From Leptobrachium leishanense (Eukaryota > Chordata > Amphibia > Anura > Megophryidae), in contig CM019070.1 of the NCBI GenBank assembly GCA_009667805.1, positions 57,292,735 through 57,356,734 of the forward strand: a stretch of 64,000 bases of DNA. Direction: 5' to 3'. A program made the translations under genes and the position numbers. This document shows positions 11,875-22,938 of this stretch, in pieces. Each line of letters begins with the position of its first letter. The stretch's first letter is position 1. The notes beneath the pieces were generated by a model. That model was not told the DNA's origin. It saw nothing but the letters and a program-made list of their open reading frames with translations, and did not search any database.

Positions 11875-12808
11875 CCACCCACGCTCCTTGATCTCTTCTC
11901 TCTATATTACTCTCCTCTCGGGCTCCTCGGAATGGCGGCCGCTCACATATACGAACCGTTGGGAGAGGGACGTGGGGGAGGAACTCCCGGGGGGGGGATT
12001 GGGAGGCTATATGGGACAATGTGGCTCACTGCTCCATCAATGTGGCCCATCAAGAACAAGCCTATAAAATGTTGTTTCGCTGGTATAGCTCTCCATCACA
12101 GATGTCACATATGGGGCAGGGTCTCACGGATCTTTGCTGGAGAAATTGTGGTCTGAAAGGCTCCTTCTACCACATGTGGTGGACATGCCCGTCTATACAG
12201 CCCTTCTGGTCCCAGATACAGGAGATATTGGGTCACCTGGTTGACAGGGATCCCTGGACTTTTTTGCTCCACCGCTCTCAAGAGGCCATGCCCCCACCGG
12301 AAAACAAACTCCTCCAGAGAATCGTGCTGGCGGCGTGGAGGGCGGCGGCGCAGCAGTGAACGCGCCTACCCTCCCCTCCCTGGAGAGGGTGCGAATTAAT
12401 ATAAGGGAAGCTATGACGATAGATTGACGGCGATGGTCCATGACACCATGCACCTGTTCGACCGAGTCTGGGCCCCCTGGCTGGAATACGAGCCAGGATA
12501 GGATGCACAGAGACGCTCAGTGGGGACCCTCGGGTGTTGTCCCACATGTACTTGCGGCTGGGGATACCAGTCCCCCCCCTCCCTTTCTATTCCCCCTCTT
12601 TCTCTGCTTTTTCCGACTTCATCCTTTTTATTTTTATTTTTTATTTCCTCACTTGAATATTGTTTTCTCTGTTTATTTCTGAAAAGTGATGCTGTTCGTA
12701 GTTTCTGATAGATATCCCCGAAGAGGAAATGTTTCATTTTTGTACAGACATCTTGTTAAATAAAGAATTATAATAAAAAAAAATAAAAAAAAAAAAAAGC
12801 AGAAAATG

Positions 12809-13299
12809 AGAATCTCTGGAAGCGAAGGACACGCAGCCGATTAAAAAGCTAAACAAAAAAAAAGTCGGAGTTCTACCTTCTTCACATCTAAGAAACACAA
12901 AGTGGCTTGTGAAAGGTCTCCCAAACACAGAATGTCTATAAAGATACTAAAAATCCCTGGTTGCGTCATCAAGGTTTTTTTATATTGTCAGCTAGGTTAG
13001 AAGAAGAAATTACCAACTACTCTGAACAAACATTTAAGGGTAAAAATAAATAAACTTTACGGGTGGTCTCTGCCTTCAGGATGATGTAATAACCATTGAC
13101 ATTTATAAAGTGAATTTGTTTGAGGACGATGATGTTGTTTTAGGCATCTTGTAGGACATGAGGAATATAAAATTCTCGGTGGGAGGTTTATAGGAATAAA
13201 ACGTATTTCTGAAACCAGTTTGGACCAAACGAATTAACTTCTAGAAAGCAAATACATTACAGGCCAATGTAGCACGTTCAAAGGACATATCACCTGGAT
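12809..13299. other. Intronic DNA, no feature seen
   Basis: This is AT-rich sequence between the L1 target duplication and the family A MITE. No exon, repeat terminus or long frame is supported. Confidence 0.4.
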
Positions 13300-13302
13300 T
13301 TA

Positions 13303-13700
13303 GGCTAGGGTCAGACGAACGCATTTTTCGCGTCGTCCGTTAAAAAGTGCGTTCGAACGAATGTAGGTATTTTTTCACGAAATAGGCGATAGCGGTTATA
13401 CGATGCGCATTTTCGTCCGTGCTTTTGTACGAATCATCAATAAAACACTTTTTGCGTCTGGACGTTATGTTGGTCGGACATTAGCAGCGTCTGACGTCTC
13501 CTAATCACGCACACATGCTGCTAGCGGACGCAGCGCACTCTGTACGTCAGTACTAACGGTATCACGTTCGAGAAAATGCGTTTGTTTGCTGCTTGCGTTG
13601 CACTTATATTGCCTGTCATTGGCCATCATTTGCTGCTACTACAGCCGTGATAAAGTGCGGCTGCACGCGCGTTCGCACTGCGTTCGTCTGACCCCCAGCC
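13303..13700 (+). mobile_element. Harbinger-like MITE, family A, copy 1
   Basis: It is flanked by TTA on both sides (13300-13302 and 13701-13703). The termini are inverted repeats beginning GGCTAGGGTCAGACGAACGC. The interior is CpG-rich with no coding frame. Closely similar copies lie at 37197-37598 and 45490-45905. The 3-bp TWA duplication points to PIF/Harbinger transposition. Confidence 0.8.
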
Positions 13701-13703
13701 TTA

Positions 13704-15407
13704 CAGGTCAGAATATATATCGATCCTACCCACAAGGCATAAACTCCCAAAACAGATCTTAAAGAGTATTTTGCACAAACCATTCCAGATGCTGACCAAC
13801 AAACTGTCCTGGTTTCAGCAAACCCATCCAGGCATCCCAGGTTTCCATTCCATCATTTGATTTGAATTGGACCACAAACTCACTGCGTCACTGTTGATCA
13901 TGAAGGGGAATGCGAGACACAGGCAACGTAGAGGACATCCCCCACCGGTGTCCACAGTTTATGAGCGGTATCTACAAAGCTTAAATAGGGGGACACGTTG
14001 TCTAAAACAGGCCTGTGTAGAACCTAAAACCTTGATATGGAGTTTTAAGCGTAAATATTTTGGAGAACTCGATTCGTAATACAGAATCTCCACAAAGCAT
14101 CACATTTAGAAACAGAACTGGAGGATATTCTCAACATCAGCCTTCGGAGGACTTTGTTTCCATAAAATAAGCATGCGTCCAAGGTGGCCCCATACGGAAA
14201 AAAAATAAAATGGCGGAAATGTCTGTATGAATTTTTTATTTGACTATAATAAACTTTATTTTTATGAAGTCCTCGACTGTCGCCTCTGTACTACTTTGGT
14301 GATTTGTATACATTTTTGGCTTGGACACCGGGGCATTTGGAGATATGTATTTTTTGGCAAGACTGGTGCTTACTGGAAAACACACACACAATTGTAGAAG
14401 ACATTTACACATCACAGCAATTCAGAAAACGGCTTTACCCACAGAGCTCATGTGCTACATTCCCCATATCCATATGCAGCAATGAACTCTGGGTAGGACA
14501 TGCAAATGAAGTTTACACACACACGAAAATAATTCTAATCTAGATTTTTTTGATAAAAGTAACGTGGACTCCTAATGTTCCCATCCCTTGCTAATAAAAT
14601 GTTTAGATATTGACACGGTCAGCAGCCAGGCCTGGGTGAAAGAGGACAATGTCAAATTACAACAATGGATGCACTCATGATGTATCTGGTCTCCTCAAGC
14701 TAGGAGAAAGATCCTTAAATATTTATAAGAACAAATAAACAAGGTCTTTGTGTTAGATCGCTGGATTGATCTAGGCAGACCAGAGAATATATATACGTGG
14801 CCAAGCCCACCGATAAACCTTTTATGGCAAGATAGCTGGGGGATAAGGGTGGAATAGAAACCTGGAACATTCTGTGAAGTAGCTTCGGTGGGTTCATGGC
14901 TTCATAAAAGATTTTATGAGGAGACAATGTCAAGGTGGAACTCGAGGCTCATAATAAAAGAAATGGAAAGTTGCTGTGGAGCTTTAACTGCACCAACACC
15001 AGACAGAGAGGAGAATAAAACGAATTATATAATTACAACTATCACATATCTTTCAGTTAAATCATGTTAAGGGGGGCGGCGGCGGCAACACCACAGGTTC
15101 CAAATCAGGATGTCCCAGCACATTTTCACCTTCATAGACTCTAGAATTTTCCGTAACAAAAGAAGGATAATGTGAAGCCAACGTGATTTATTTTCAAGTT
15201 CGGTGAAAAAGTGTAAAGAATCAGCCAGCACAGCACGCCGGTGTCTATGTACATCTAGGTTTAAAGTTTTCTATGCACAAAGTTTCCAGTTGCTCTTTCT
15301 CCAGCTTCAAGAGGATATTTATCCCTTTAGGAGCCTGCCTGGGGTACAGAGCTATTGCACCCCGTTATATTCCACATTATGTGTTGTAAGGATAATACTT
15401 TGATGTA
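13704..15407. other. Intronic DNA, no gene seen
   Basis: Mostly unique AT-rich sequence. Short open frames at 13867, 14304 and 14888 show no recognisable domain and no splice or codon support. Confidence 0.4.
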
Positions 15408-15826
15408 GTGATTTCCCGATCCAATCCTCAGGATCGAGCGCCAAGCGTGAGAATCTTTTTTGGGTATAGGCTTTTACAAGCTGATCTGATCCGAGTCTTC
15501 AAACAGCCAGGCAGTAGGACTAGTAGCTGTCCCAACTGGAGTTCTGTAGCCACGGCAGGGACACGTTTTGACTTCCCTGCCTGGTTGCAAGTTATGGAGC
15601 AGGTGGTGAAGACCCTGCGAGCCAACTTGCTGGAGCCTGAGCGCATCGGTCTCACTTGTAGGGTCTTCCCTGCTTGCTCCATGGAGGTATGGAAACACCG
15701 CGCCAGGACACCAGTTACTGACCGAGTCAAACGTCGTGCAGCATCAGATCAGGACTCTATTGGCCTTCCCAAATACTGAACGAATTGAATCGGAAGCTCC
15801 AAAATCGGAGATCGGAACATCCCAAC
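15408..15826. mobile_element. Possible MITE with weak inverted ends
   Basis: The left end (GATTTCCCGATCC) and the complement of the right end (GGGATGTTCCGATC) are similar, and both ends repeat GATCGGA-type words. The GC-rich interior contrasts with its flanks. No target duplication was found, so this is only a candidate; the 123-aa frame inside it is not considered a gene. Confidence 0.35.
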
Positions 15827-17586
15827 TGTGATATTCCTTGCTTCTGATTAACCATCAAAAACAATGAGCCATTAATACGGTCCAGAAAGCAATAGGAAGC
15901 CACAAAGATACATGAACAGTTTCAATCTTTCCTGCACCCCAACTCCGGCTCTTAATGTTAGTGGGGCGTGCAATAGTTCCAGCTTGTTGAAGAATACAGG
16001 TAGCAGTGCAGAGCCCTGCTGCTGCTATTCCCTCTTGGCATCCATAGGACTCCACAAGGAGTCGTGCATGATTACCTACACATGTTCTCACTTGATCGTG
16101 CACTTTATGGCAGAAGGACACCAGAGAACTGTGTTTTCCCACATCCTGACATTTATGGGGAAACAAAAATAAATGAGGTGGCAGGTTACTTCAGCGCAGG
16201 AAAATGACACTACAGTATGTATTTTTTTTCTCTTAAAACGTGTGCAAAGTGATTTTTCAGTCCGTTATCATTTGTTTGTGGAGCTGTGAGAGTTAACAGC
16301 TTATGCAGAATCGAGCCCAAGATTCAATCTAAGCACGGTGCTCAGTACTCCATTAGTTTTCCCTCGTTAGATGGGCTTCTATAGCGACACAGGACAGACT
16401 CGACTCAACAAACATCCATTCATTACATCCCCAGCATGAGTGACAATCAGTCATTTTAAAGTCAATGGATTATAGCTTCAGTTACTGCAATGGATAAAAA
16501 GAATAACATGCCGTCCACAAAAGTCAGAGGGGGATTTATTTTCTTACTTCACAGTGGTTATATGTTTTAAATGACAGTAACTTATTTTTTGTTATTTTCC
16601 CTGAGACATTTAATGCGTTTCTGCACTCAGGATCACAAGTCACCAATATAAAAAAATATGTATGTTTCATGGTGTCGTGCCTGTGTCTCTTTATAGAAAA
16701 TGAAATAAATGAAGGTATGACGAATCCAAGGGCGGAATAGCTACAGGACTCTAGAATTCTATTTGTGGTTCCAACATTAATCAATTATTGTGTACAAATA
16801 ATAACACAAAAGGATTCCTGGCTCCTAAATGTGTGTAGTTGGCTCCTAAACTTGATATAAATTTGTCATACCTCTGCATCGAGTGAGTGCTCCACTTCTC
16901 GGCCACAAGACATGCTGAGGCTCACAGAAAGCCAGCAGCAGATTACATTCGAAGCAGAAAAGATGCAGTGCAGAATTCAGGTAGAAAAAAAAAATAAACA
17001 AAAAATGACTAGAGTGTTACAGCAGGGTGCGGAGGAGGTCGTAAGAGTTCATGGTTAACCCATCAGTTCCCCGCCACCTGTTTAAACCTATAGTATCCCT
17101 TTAACTGCAACATTGAGTCTGCAGATAACTAGTAAAAGTGTTGTAACAATAAGTGTGCGAAGGACATTAATGGGAAAACTACTTAACATTAAAAATCCAT
17201 GAGAGGAGTTAGTGCTGTCACAACAAAGCAGTTTCCAAAATAATATTGTCAAGGTATGTTACAGTGACAGCAGATCCACATTTCAAAGCAAATTCCAGGC
17301 CGTAATGAATGCACAGGTGGACAGAGTGCATGTGGATCGAATGGCTCGGCACCCAGGAGGATTCCAGCGCTTTAGACCAGCAGGAAAACGGCATCTAAAG
17401 CAGAGATGCTGCAGATGTCACACGGAGAACAGAGGCACAAATTAAAAGGGACATGCCAAGCAAATGGACAAAGGCGGTAAAAAAAAAAAAAATTGCCAGT
17501 GACAATTATTAACCCCTGCTGAGGATCGAGGGACAACAGACAATGGATAGTGGCAGAACAGGAGTTTCTCCAGGTTCTTTCTCCAA
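15827..17586. other. Intronic DNA with one possible MITE end
   Basis: No exon was recognised. 'tatagtatccctttaa' at about 17090-17105 resembles the terminus of TTAA-targeting MITEs, but no partner end was found. Confidence 0.35.
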
Positions 17587-17905
17587 GGCCAGGTGTCAGA
17601 CGAGCGCTCTTCAGAGCGGAAGGAACGCCCGTGAGTGGACGTTCCTTCCACTCTGACGTCCGTGAAGCCACTTCGCTGAGCGCAGTTAGTGCGCTCAGCG
17701 CTGGAAGGCTTGATCCTCCTATGGAGTATCGCACTTTGCAGCCCCGCCGAACGCGTGTCATAGCGCTTCAACGGGGAGGCTTTCAGCATATCCGCTGAAG
17801 CATTCGCAATTTGTGCGCGCTATAGAGTGTGGCCGGCCCTGTCGAAACAGCACAACGCTGCAACGGGTGTCGGAAGGCACACCAATGCACTCGTCTGACA
17901 CGGTC
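17587..17905 (+). mobile_element. Harbinger-like MITE, family B, copy 1
   Basis: Termini begin GGCCAGGTGTCAGACGAGCG and end in the near complement; TTA follows at 17906-17908, while the left flank is CAA. The interior has the family B words GAGCGGAAGGAACG and GCGCTCAGCGCTGGAAGG. Other copies are at 20436-20763 (reverse) and 45183-45486. No coding frame. Confidence 0.72.
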
Positions 17906-17908
17906 TTA

Positions 17909-18289
17909 TATGTATGCCAACATGCTGGCAGGCTCAGGCACAGTTAAAAAGTTTAAGAAGGAAGACTCCTCTCATCCTGACCACTTTATACTTCTAAAAT
18001 GTTCAGGATATGTGGAGTGGCCCCCTCTCCCTACCCCCCCCCCCTTTTAGGTAACATGCTGGATGAAGTGGAGGAGTTTCCTCCACCACTTCCATCATCA
18101 ACAGCGGCAGGGAAATTTGAATTTCCTGGCTGCCAGCTTCTAAGCTGTTAGTGACGTCGGCACACGAGAAGCACGCCGATGTCACCATCTCCGAGACTGA
18201 TGCATGCACACAGCTCCGATCAATCACTCTCTGCAGGCCCTACGAAACTTGTGTACGTAAAGTTCGCAAGTCCCGTTCTGGTGTGCAAT
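17909..18289. other. Intronic DNA, no feature seen
   Basis: It includes a short poly(C) run and a purine/pyrimidine tract. No exon or repeat boundary is supported. Confidence 0.35.
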
Positions 18290-18520
18290 TTGCATTTCCT
18301 ACGCTACGCAAGTAGAGCAAATTGCACAGAAAAGCTTCAGGGAATTCTGGGTTCGGGAGTCCCTGCGCAGAATAGGAGGAGGAGCTGCCCATGGCGAGGG
18401 ACAAAAGGTGATTCAGTTCATCAAAAAGAAAAATTTTAAAAAGTAATTGGCCAGTCAGTCCAACTATTTAAGGGCAAAAAAAAGGACACTATTTTTTAGT
18501 CGAGTATTCCTTTAATAATA
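18290..18520 (+). repeat. Unclassified interspersed repeat, copy 2
   Basis: It corresponds to 1225-1407: shared GCAAGTAGAGCAAATT-type, GGGAGTCCCTG, AGGAGGAG and GGGACAAAAGG words, ending in 'attcctttaa'. Family unknown. Confidence 0.4.
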
Positions 18521-18540
18521 CACTACTCCTGACTTTTCAT

Positions 18541-18935
18541 TATTTATTTATAAAGGTATTTTACCAGGAAGGATACATTGAGATTTCTCTCATTTTCAAG
18601 TATGTCCTGGGTTCAAGAACATTGTATTTCTATACCTACTGTAACAATGCAAAGTAATAAAATGCAAGATATTAAAAACACCACAAATACACAGATTAAC
18701 AGAAAATAAATATAGTCATAATGTTACAGGTGCATTCTGTATCGAGGTGTGTCAATGTGGAGCTCTTAAGTGACTTTAAACTGGGGGAAGATTTGATGGC
18801 GTCTGGGAGGTTATTCCATATTTGTGGTGCTCTGTAGGAAAATGAGGATCGAGCCACTTACAATACCATAATACAAAAAGTAAGTAAAGTGCCGGTCCTG
18901 GATCTGAGTTTATAGGATGAGGGAACTGCTGGGGA
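18541..18935 (-). mobile_element. 5'-truncated LINE (family K), copy 1
   Basis: On the minus strand a short frame reads SRSSFSYRAPQIWNNLPDAI then KSSPSLKSLKSSTLTHL, the C-terminal signature of L2/Jockey-type LINE reverse transcriptases. A 3' UTR follows, ending with 'ctcaatgtatccttcctgg' and a TATTTATA-type tail. The 3' end recurs at 36731-36975, 46063-46150, 27361-27400 and 20233-20275. Truncated and non-functional. Confidence 0.75.
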
Positions 18936-19883
18936 AGCAGCCTATTCAGGTAGGGTGGCAGCTTCCCGTTCCCAGCTTAAACACCAGTTTAGCGCTTTTA
19001 ACATGTCACAATGGTGGGTCATGTAGTTACATTGTAGCACAAAGCGGCAGAATGAGTTATACATAAGCATATCCATCTACACATCCAGTATTCGCATATC
19101 ATTGGAGGGTTGTCAGCCTCATCCCCCATCGGGAAGAAGACCCCCCCCCAAAGAAAAAATCAATTAGGATACCCCAAAATTTTAGAGCGCACAGCAAAAT
19201 CTCTATATATAAATAGTTTAGAGGGGCAGACTAACATCACAACACATTTTAGGAAAAAAAACACTTTGTATAGAATACAATTTTAAAAGCCTTGAAAACA
19301 AAACACTCGCGCTCCAAAAAAAAAAAAAAAAAAAGCCCATGAAAAAAGCATGGAAAGGATTGCATTCCAGAGAGGTGCTTGTCCATCCTAGCCCGAAACA
19401 TTTGGAAGGTATGTGAAGAGAAGACATGCCTACGAGACCAGACAAGCTTCAAGGCTTTTCTCTTTCCAGCAATGGACTATAAAAAGGTGTGTGACCTATT
19501 CTGACAGCGATGAAAGATAATTGCTCATAATACATCCAAGCAGTGATAAAAGAAAACAAGGAGATGAGAGAAAAGCAAGCGCCAAAAAAAATAAAAAATA
19601 AAAATAAACCACAACGATTTTTCTTCCACAACTGCAAGCTCTGATGAGCAACTGAAAATGCCAAGAGCACGATGGGACGGGACAGGACAGCAGTGCTCTG
19701 CATGTTTGGACACTTTGTGGAATTCATGGAAAACATTCTTCATGATCTCCTCCTTTCATTAGGTTATTATAATTGTGATGTCATCTCTAATTTGCAAAAT
19801 GATGACGAGACACTTGCTTTAAAGTATTAAGCTCTCTGGGCCTTCTCGAATCACAAACGGCAGTGATAACATTGCATATCCAA
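18936..19883. other. Intronic DNA, no feature seen
   Basis: It contains A-runs (about 19316-19334) and short frames without recognisable domains. No exon or repeat terminus is supported. Confidence 0.35.
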
Positions 19884-20050
19884 CAGTGAGTCCCAAACCT
19901 TGTCAAGTACCCCTTACAGGCCAGATATCTGAAGCACAGGTGATCTGATTTGCTGCGCAGTTATTGCAGAATTCAGTCTGCATTTCCCCAATGTGATCCT
20001 TAAAATCTGGCCTGTTAGTGGGTCCTGAGGACCAGGGTTGGGAACCACTG
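19884..20050 (+). mobile_element. hAT-like MITE, family F, copy 1
   Basis: It begins CAGTGAGTCCCAAACC and ends GGTTGGGAACCACTG, an imperfect inverted pair with the CAG...CTG ends typical of hAT elements. The core 'gtgatccttaaaatctggcc' is shared with copies at 42053, 43430, 43596, 47007 (reverse) and 62674 (reverse, deleted). Flanking 8-mers agree only partly. Confidence 0.65.
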
Positions 20051-20232
20051 ATATACAGAGCCATAATACTGGATCTCTCATTACTTTATTTTCCCATAAA
20101 GGGTCACTCGACTTCAGAATCTAGTTTGGTTTTTTAAAGTAATCCTTAATAAACCCTGTTTGATTCCCTCCATCCCTATGTAACCTGACCTCAACCAGCT
20201 CCTCAGCACTGTACCAAAGCTAAAGAACGACT

Positions 20233-20275
20233 TTAATGTATCCTTCCTGGTAAAATACTTTAAAAAAAAAAACCC
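20233..20275 (+). repeat. LINE family K 3' tail, very short copy
   Basis: Only the terminal 'aatgtatccttcctggtaaa' and an A-rich tail are present, as expected for an extremely 5'-truncated insertion. Confidence 0.55.
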
Positions 20276-20435
20276 TACCGTGACCAGGTGGTTTTACCAT
20301 GGTCTGTCCAAAAGTACCCACTGCTATGGCTACATTTCTGCACTGTTTGTGTTTAGGTCTAATTTTCCTCTTCCTTGTTTATGGAACCCATTCATATTAT
20401 ATACCATTTTTCTTGCCAATAAATGGACTTTCTTA

Positions 20436-20763
20436 GGCCGGGGTCAGACGAGCGCACTATGTGCGCCCATACTGATGTGCTTCCTGCTGTCAGTCGCAGT
20501 GATGCTTCGACAGGGCTGGCCACACGCTGTAGCGTGCACACAAATTGCGTGCGCTACAGCGGCCGTTTTGAAAGCCTCCCTGTCGCAGCACTACAATGTG
20601 GGTTCGACGGGGCTGCAAAGCGCGATTCTCCATAGGAGTATCAAGCATTGCAGCAATGAGCACTAACTGCGCTCAGCGAGGTGGCCAGACGGCGTCCGAA
20701 TGGAAGGAACGTCCACTAACAGACATTCATTCCGCTCTTAAAAATGCTCTTCTGACCCCGGCC
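20436..20763 (-). mobile_element. Harbinger-like MITE, family B, copy 2 (reverse)
   Basis: Termini GGCCGGGGTCAGACGAGCG and the complement, with TTA at the left and TAA at the right. The interior matches family B in reverse orientation (GGAAGGAACGTCC near the right end). No coding frame. Confidence 0.75.
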
Positions 20764-20766
20764 TAA

Positions 20767-21134
20767 AAAGATACCATTATAGTCATCATACTGCATAATT
20801 TACTATAAAAACGTACACCTTTGCCGGCGGCCGTTCGATGGAACGCGGCCAGTTGCAGGGGACTGGAAGAATACTCCTAGAGTATTCAAGCCACCCCAGC
20901 CCCTCGGATGTCAGCAAACCAGTTCAGTGCTGGCTTTCGGTATCAGGGGCGGTATCGGGAAATCTGTACCAGTACCAAGTACTCGTGCAAATGCCTGTAT
21001 CAGCAATGATACTAGTATCGGTGCAACCCTATTTATAAATAAATGTAACTTAAAAGATCATGAAAAATGAAGAGGTGATGGTGCCGTTAGAAGTGAAAAG
21101 GAAAGCTTAGATCCTGTAACTGATTGGACGAGCT
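20767..21134. other. Intronic DNA, no feature seen
   Basis: No exon or repeat end is supported. Confidence 0.3.
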
Positions 21135-21935
21135 CAGGGGCGGATCCAGAGACTAGTCTCGGGAGGGGCACTGACAGAAAATAAGGTGTTTTAGCAGAGA
21201 GCCCGACTCACGAGAATTTACAGAGGGCCTGGCTCACAGGAGTTTACAATCTAGAGGAGCAGAAAGCACCCAGGAGTTTACAATCTGGAAGAGCAGAGGA
21301 CACCCAGGAATTTACAATCTAGAGGAGCAGAGAGCACCCAGGAGTTTACAATCTAGAGGAGCAGAGAGCACCCAGGAGTTTACAATCTAGAGGAGCAGAA
21401 AGCACCCAGGAGTTTACAATCTGGAAGAGCAGAGGACACCCAGGAGCTTACAATCTAGAGGAGCAGAGAGCACCCAGGAGTTTACAATCTAGAGGAGCAG
21501 TTTACAGACTCATATCTGAGAGGTTTATTACTGTGCAGCTCTAGCTTTCTTATACACCCTGGAGGAAGGATCAAAGTCTCAGGGACCCATTACTTACCTC
21601 CCTGGTGTCCCTGCATGGAGGCTCCAGCCTCTCTCCTCTGATCCTGTTGCTCAGTGCAGCCTCAGATCCAGCCCTTTCCTGTGGCTGTCAGGCAGCCATG
21701 GAAGGAGACAGGCTCAGCCACATGGTCACTGGGAAAAGGATCACCACGTGACACGCCCCTGACACATGACTGGGAGGGGCAGTCCTCAGTGCTTCTGTGC
21801 AGTGTGTGCCTCTGCAAATCGCGATGTCTGCATTCACTGCACACATCGTGATTTCAGTTCTGGAGGTCAGCCTGGCATCTGCACTGCTCGGGGGGGGGGG
21901 CAATTGCCCTGTTGCCCCCCCTGGACGAGCTGCAG
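21135..21935. mobile_element. Candidate hAT-like element holding a minisatellite
   Basis: The left end CAGGGGCGGATCCAGAG and a right end with CCCCCCCTGGACGAGC look like a decayed inverted pair of a CAGGGGCGGAT-type element. 'ggcaattgccctgttgccc' near the right end also fits this repeat type. No 8-bp duplication could be matched. The interior includes the 34-bp tandem array and about 430 bp of unique GC-rich sequence. Confidence 0.4.
21236..21500 (+). repeat. 34-bp minisatellite with higher-order pattern
   Basis: About 7.8 tandem units of 34 bp, each containing 'aggagtttacaatct'. Three variants can be told apart by their ends (agaaagcac, agaggacac, agagagcac). Their order is A', B, A, A, A', B, A, A, so the array is a 4-unit (136-bp) block copied twice. 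The last unit is cut short. Confidence 0.9.
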
Positions 21936-22182
21936 CTGAGGGTGCCTCAAGTGGGTTTCTAAATATTTAATGGAGATCGTCAAGTTATAGCGAGACACAC
22001 ATTGAGAAGCATGATACATAAAAACCACTGAAGTCTATAAATGCAGAGTTGCACTGACTGATAGCCAATCACATGAGGAAATGTCAGCGAATTCAGGATT
22101 ATTAGCAAACACTTCCATAAGCGATGACCCAACTAGTACAACTCCACTATCAGTCAAGTCTTGTTACCTGGCGGCAAGTCGG

Positions 22183-22473
22183 CATTACCCACATTCAGCG
22201 TTTTTCATATGCGCGTAATACGTGTGTTTTTGACGTACGTATTGCGCAAACATGAAAAACGTGCATTGCAGCGCGTTCACGCTGCAGTCTATGGCCGCAA
22301 ACGCGCTGCAATACGCCCCAAAGAAGCTCCTGTACATCTTTGGTAGTATGGCGTTTTACAGCACGTTCCTACACGCTGTGAACGGGCCCCATAGGGAATC
22401 ATGGGATTTCCGTGTTTGGGTGTTTTACAGCGCGCAGGAACGCACTGTAAATCGCCCAGGTGTGAACGGGGCC
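22183..22473 (+). mobile_element. Harbinger-like MITE, family D, left-truncated
   Basis: The right end GTGTGAACGGGGCC followed by TAA (22474-22476) matches the terminus type of family E. The interior is CpG-rich with repeated GCGCTGTAAA/TTTTACAGCGCG words. The left terminus is missing. It abuts the family C element directly. Confidence 0.6.
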
Positions 22474-22477
22474 TAAA

Positions 22478-22935
22478 GGCTAATGTCAGACGAAAGCATT
22501 CTGAGCATACTGTATCCGTGCACAACTGACGTACTTTCTGACTGATGATACTGTAGACACCACACGGTCCGGTTTGTTTTTGACTGATGTATAGGGGAAA
22601 TAAAATTAATATGTAAAATTTAAAAAAATTGATACATCAGATGAAAAGCCATTTTGTCCCTCAAAAATGCTGGACGTCCAAAAAATGCAGTCCACCTTGA
22701 CTACGTTCCATCACTCACACACAAAGCTACGCGAACGTGGTGCACTCTGTGCGTCCATCCTAGCGGTTTGACGTTCTTGCCTAAATTGCGTCCAGTGCCA
22801 CATGCGTTGTGCATCCGCACTTCTGTGCGGACGTACTTCGTGTGTGGGTCTCTATTGATCATAATCTTATGCTACGACGGACGTTAAAATGTGCGGCAAC
22901 ACGGCCTTGATCACTGCGTTCGTCTGACACGGGCC
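22478..22935 (+). mobile_element. Harbinger-like MITE, family C, copy 1
   Basis: Termini GGCTAATGTCAGACGAAAGC and GCGTTCGTCTGACACGGGCC, followed by TTA. The interior matches 42735-43181 and the reverse of 63233-63650 ('ggtctctattgatca' is shared). The ends are of the same type as families A and B although the interior differs. Confidence 0.75.
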
Positions 22936-22938
22936 TTA

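Larger units (their letters stand above)
8677..12357 (+). pseudogene. L1 ORF2p (endonuclease/RT) with deleted RT core
   Basis: ORF2 protein nicks the target and copies the LINE RNA. An APE-type endonuclease starts at 8677: FKIISQNVKGLNYPTKRR, FLQETHF, GGVAILLHKK and NVYAPN, with SCSDHAPISLWLSLPG near 9365. Frames change between these blocks. The fingers region is present: KPHKSPGPDGFSASYYKSF and VVLIPKEGKDPALPQSYRPI. At about 10303 the reading jumps from SYRPISLLNVD to ERSRETIKANYD, so the catalytic FADD segment is lost. The thumb follows (WVGRVACIKMNMLPRLLYLF). The 751-bp insertion interrupts the C-terminal part; a cysteine/histidine knuckle remains (CWRNCGLKGSFYHMWWTC, about 12140-12195). 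Confidence 0.88.
7049..12799 (+). mobile_element. L1-like LINE, near full length, inactive
   Basis: The element runs from a 5' UTR through ORF1 and ORF2 to a poly(A)-rich tail (about 12758-12799). The 9-bp sequence CAGAAAATG flanks both ends (7040-7048 and 12800-12808), preceded at the insertion point by an A-run, as expected for L1 endonuclease cutting at TT/AAAA. The gene order and motifs fit the L1/Tx1 group. The RT core is deleted and a 751-bp Penelope-like segment is inserted at 11124-11874. Length without that insert is about 5.0 kb. Confidence 0.9.

Noticed and set aside
15408..15779. 123-codon frame
   Set aside because: It lies within a possible MITE and has no domain similarity.
21236..21500. 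Regular repeats as a CRISPR-like array
   Set aside because: Units are contiguous, with no unique spacers, and the genome is vertebrate.
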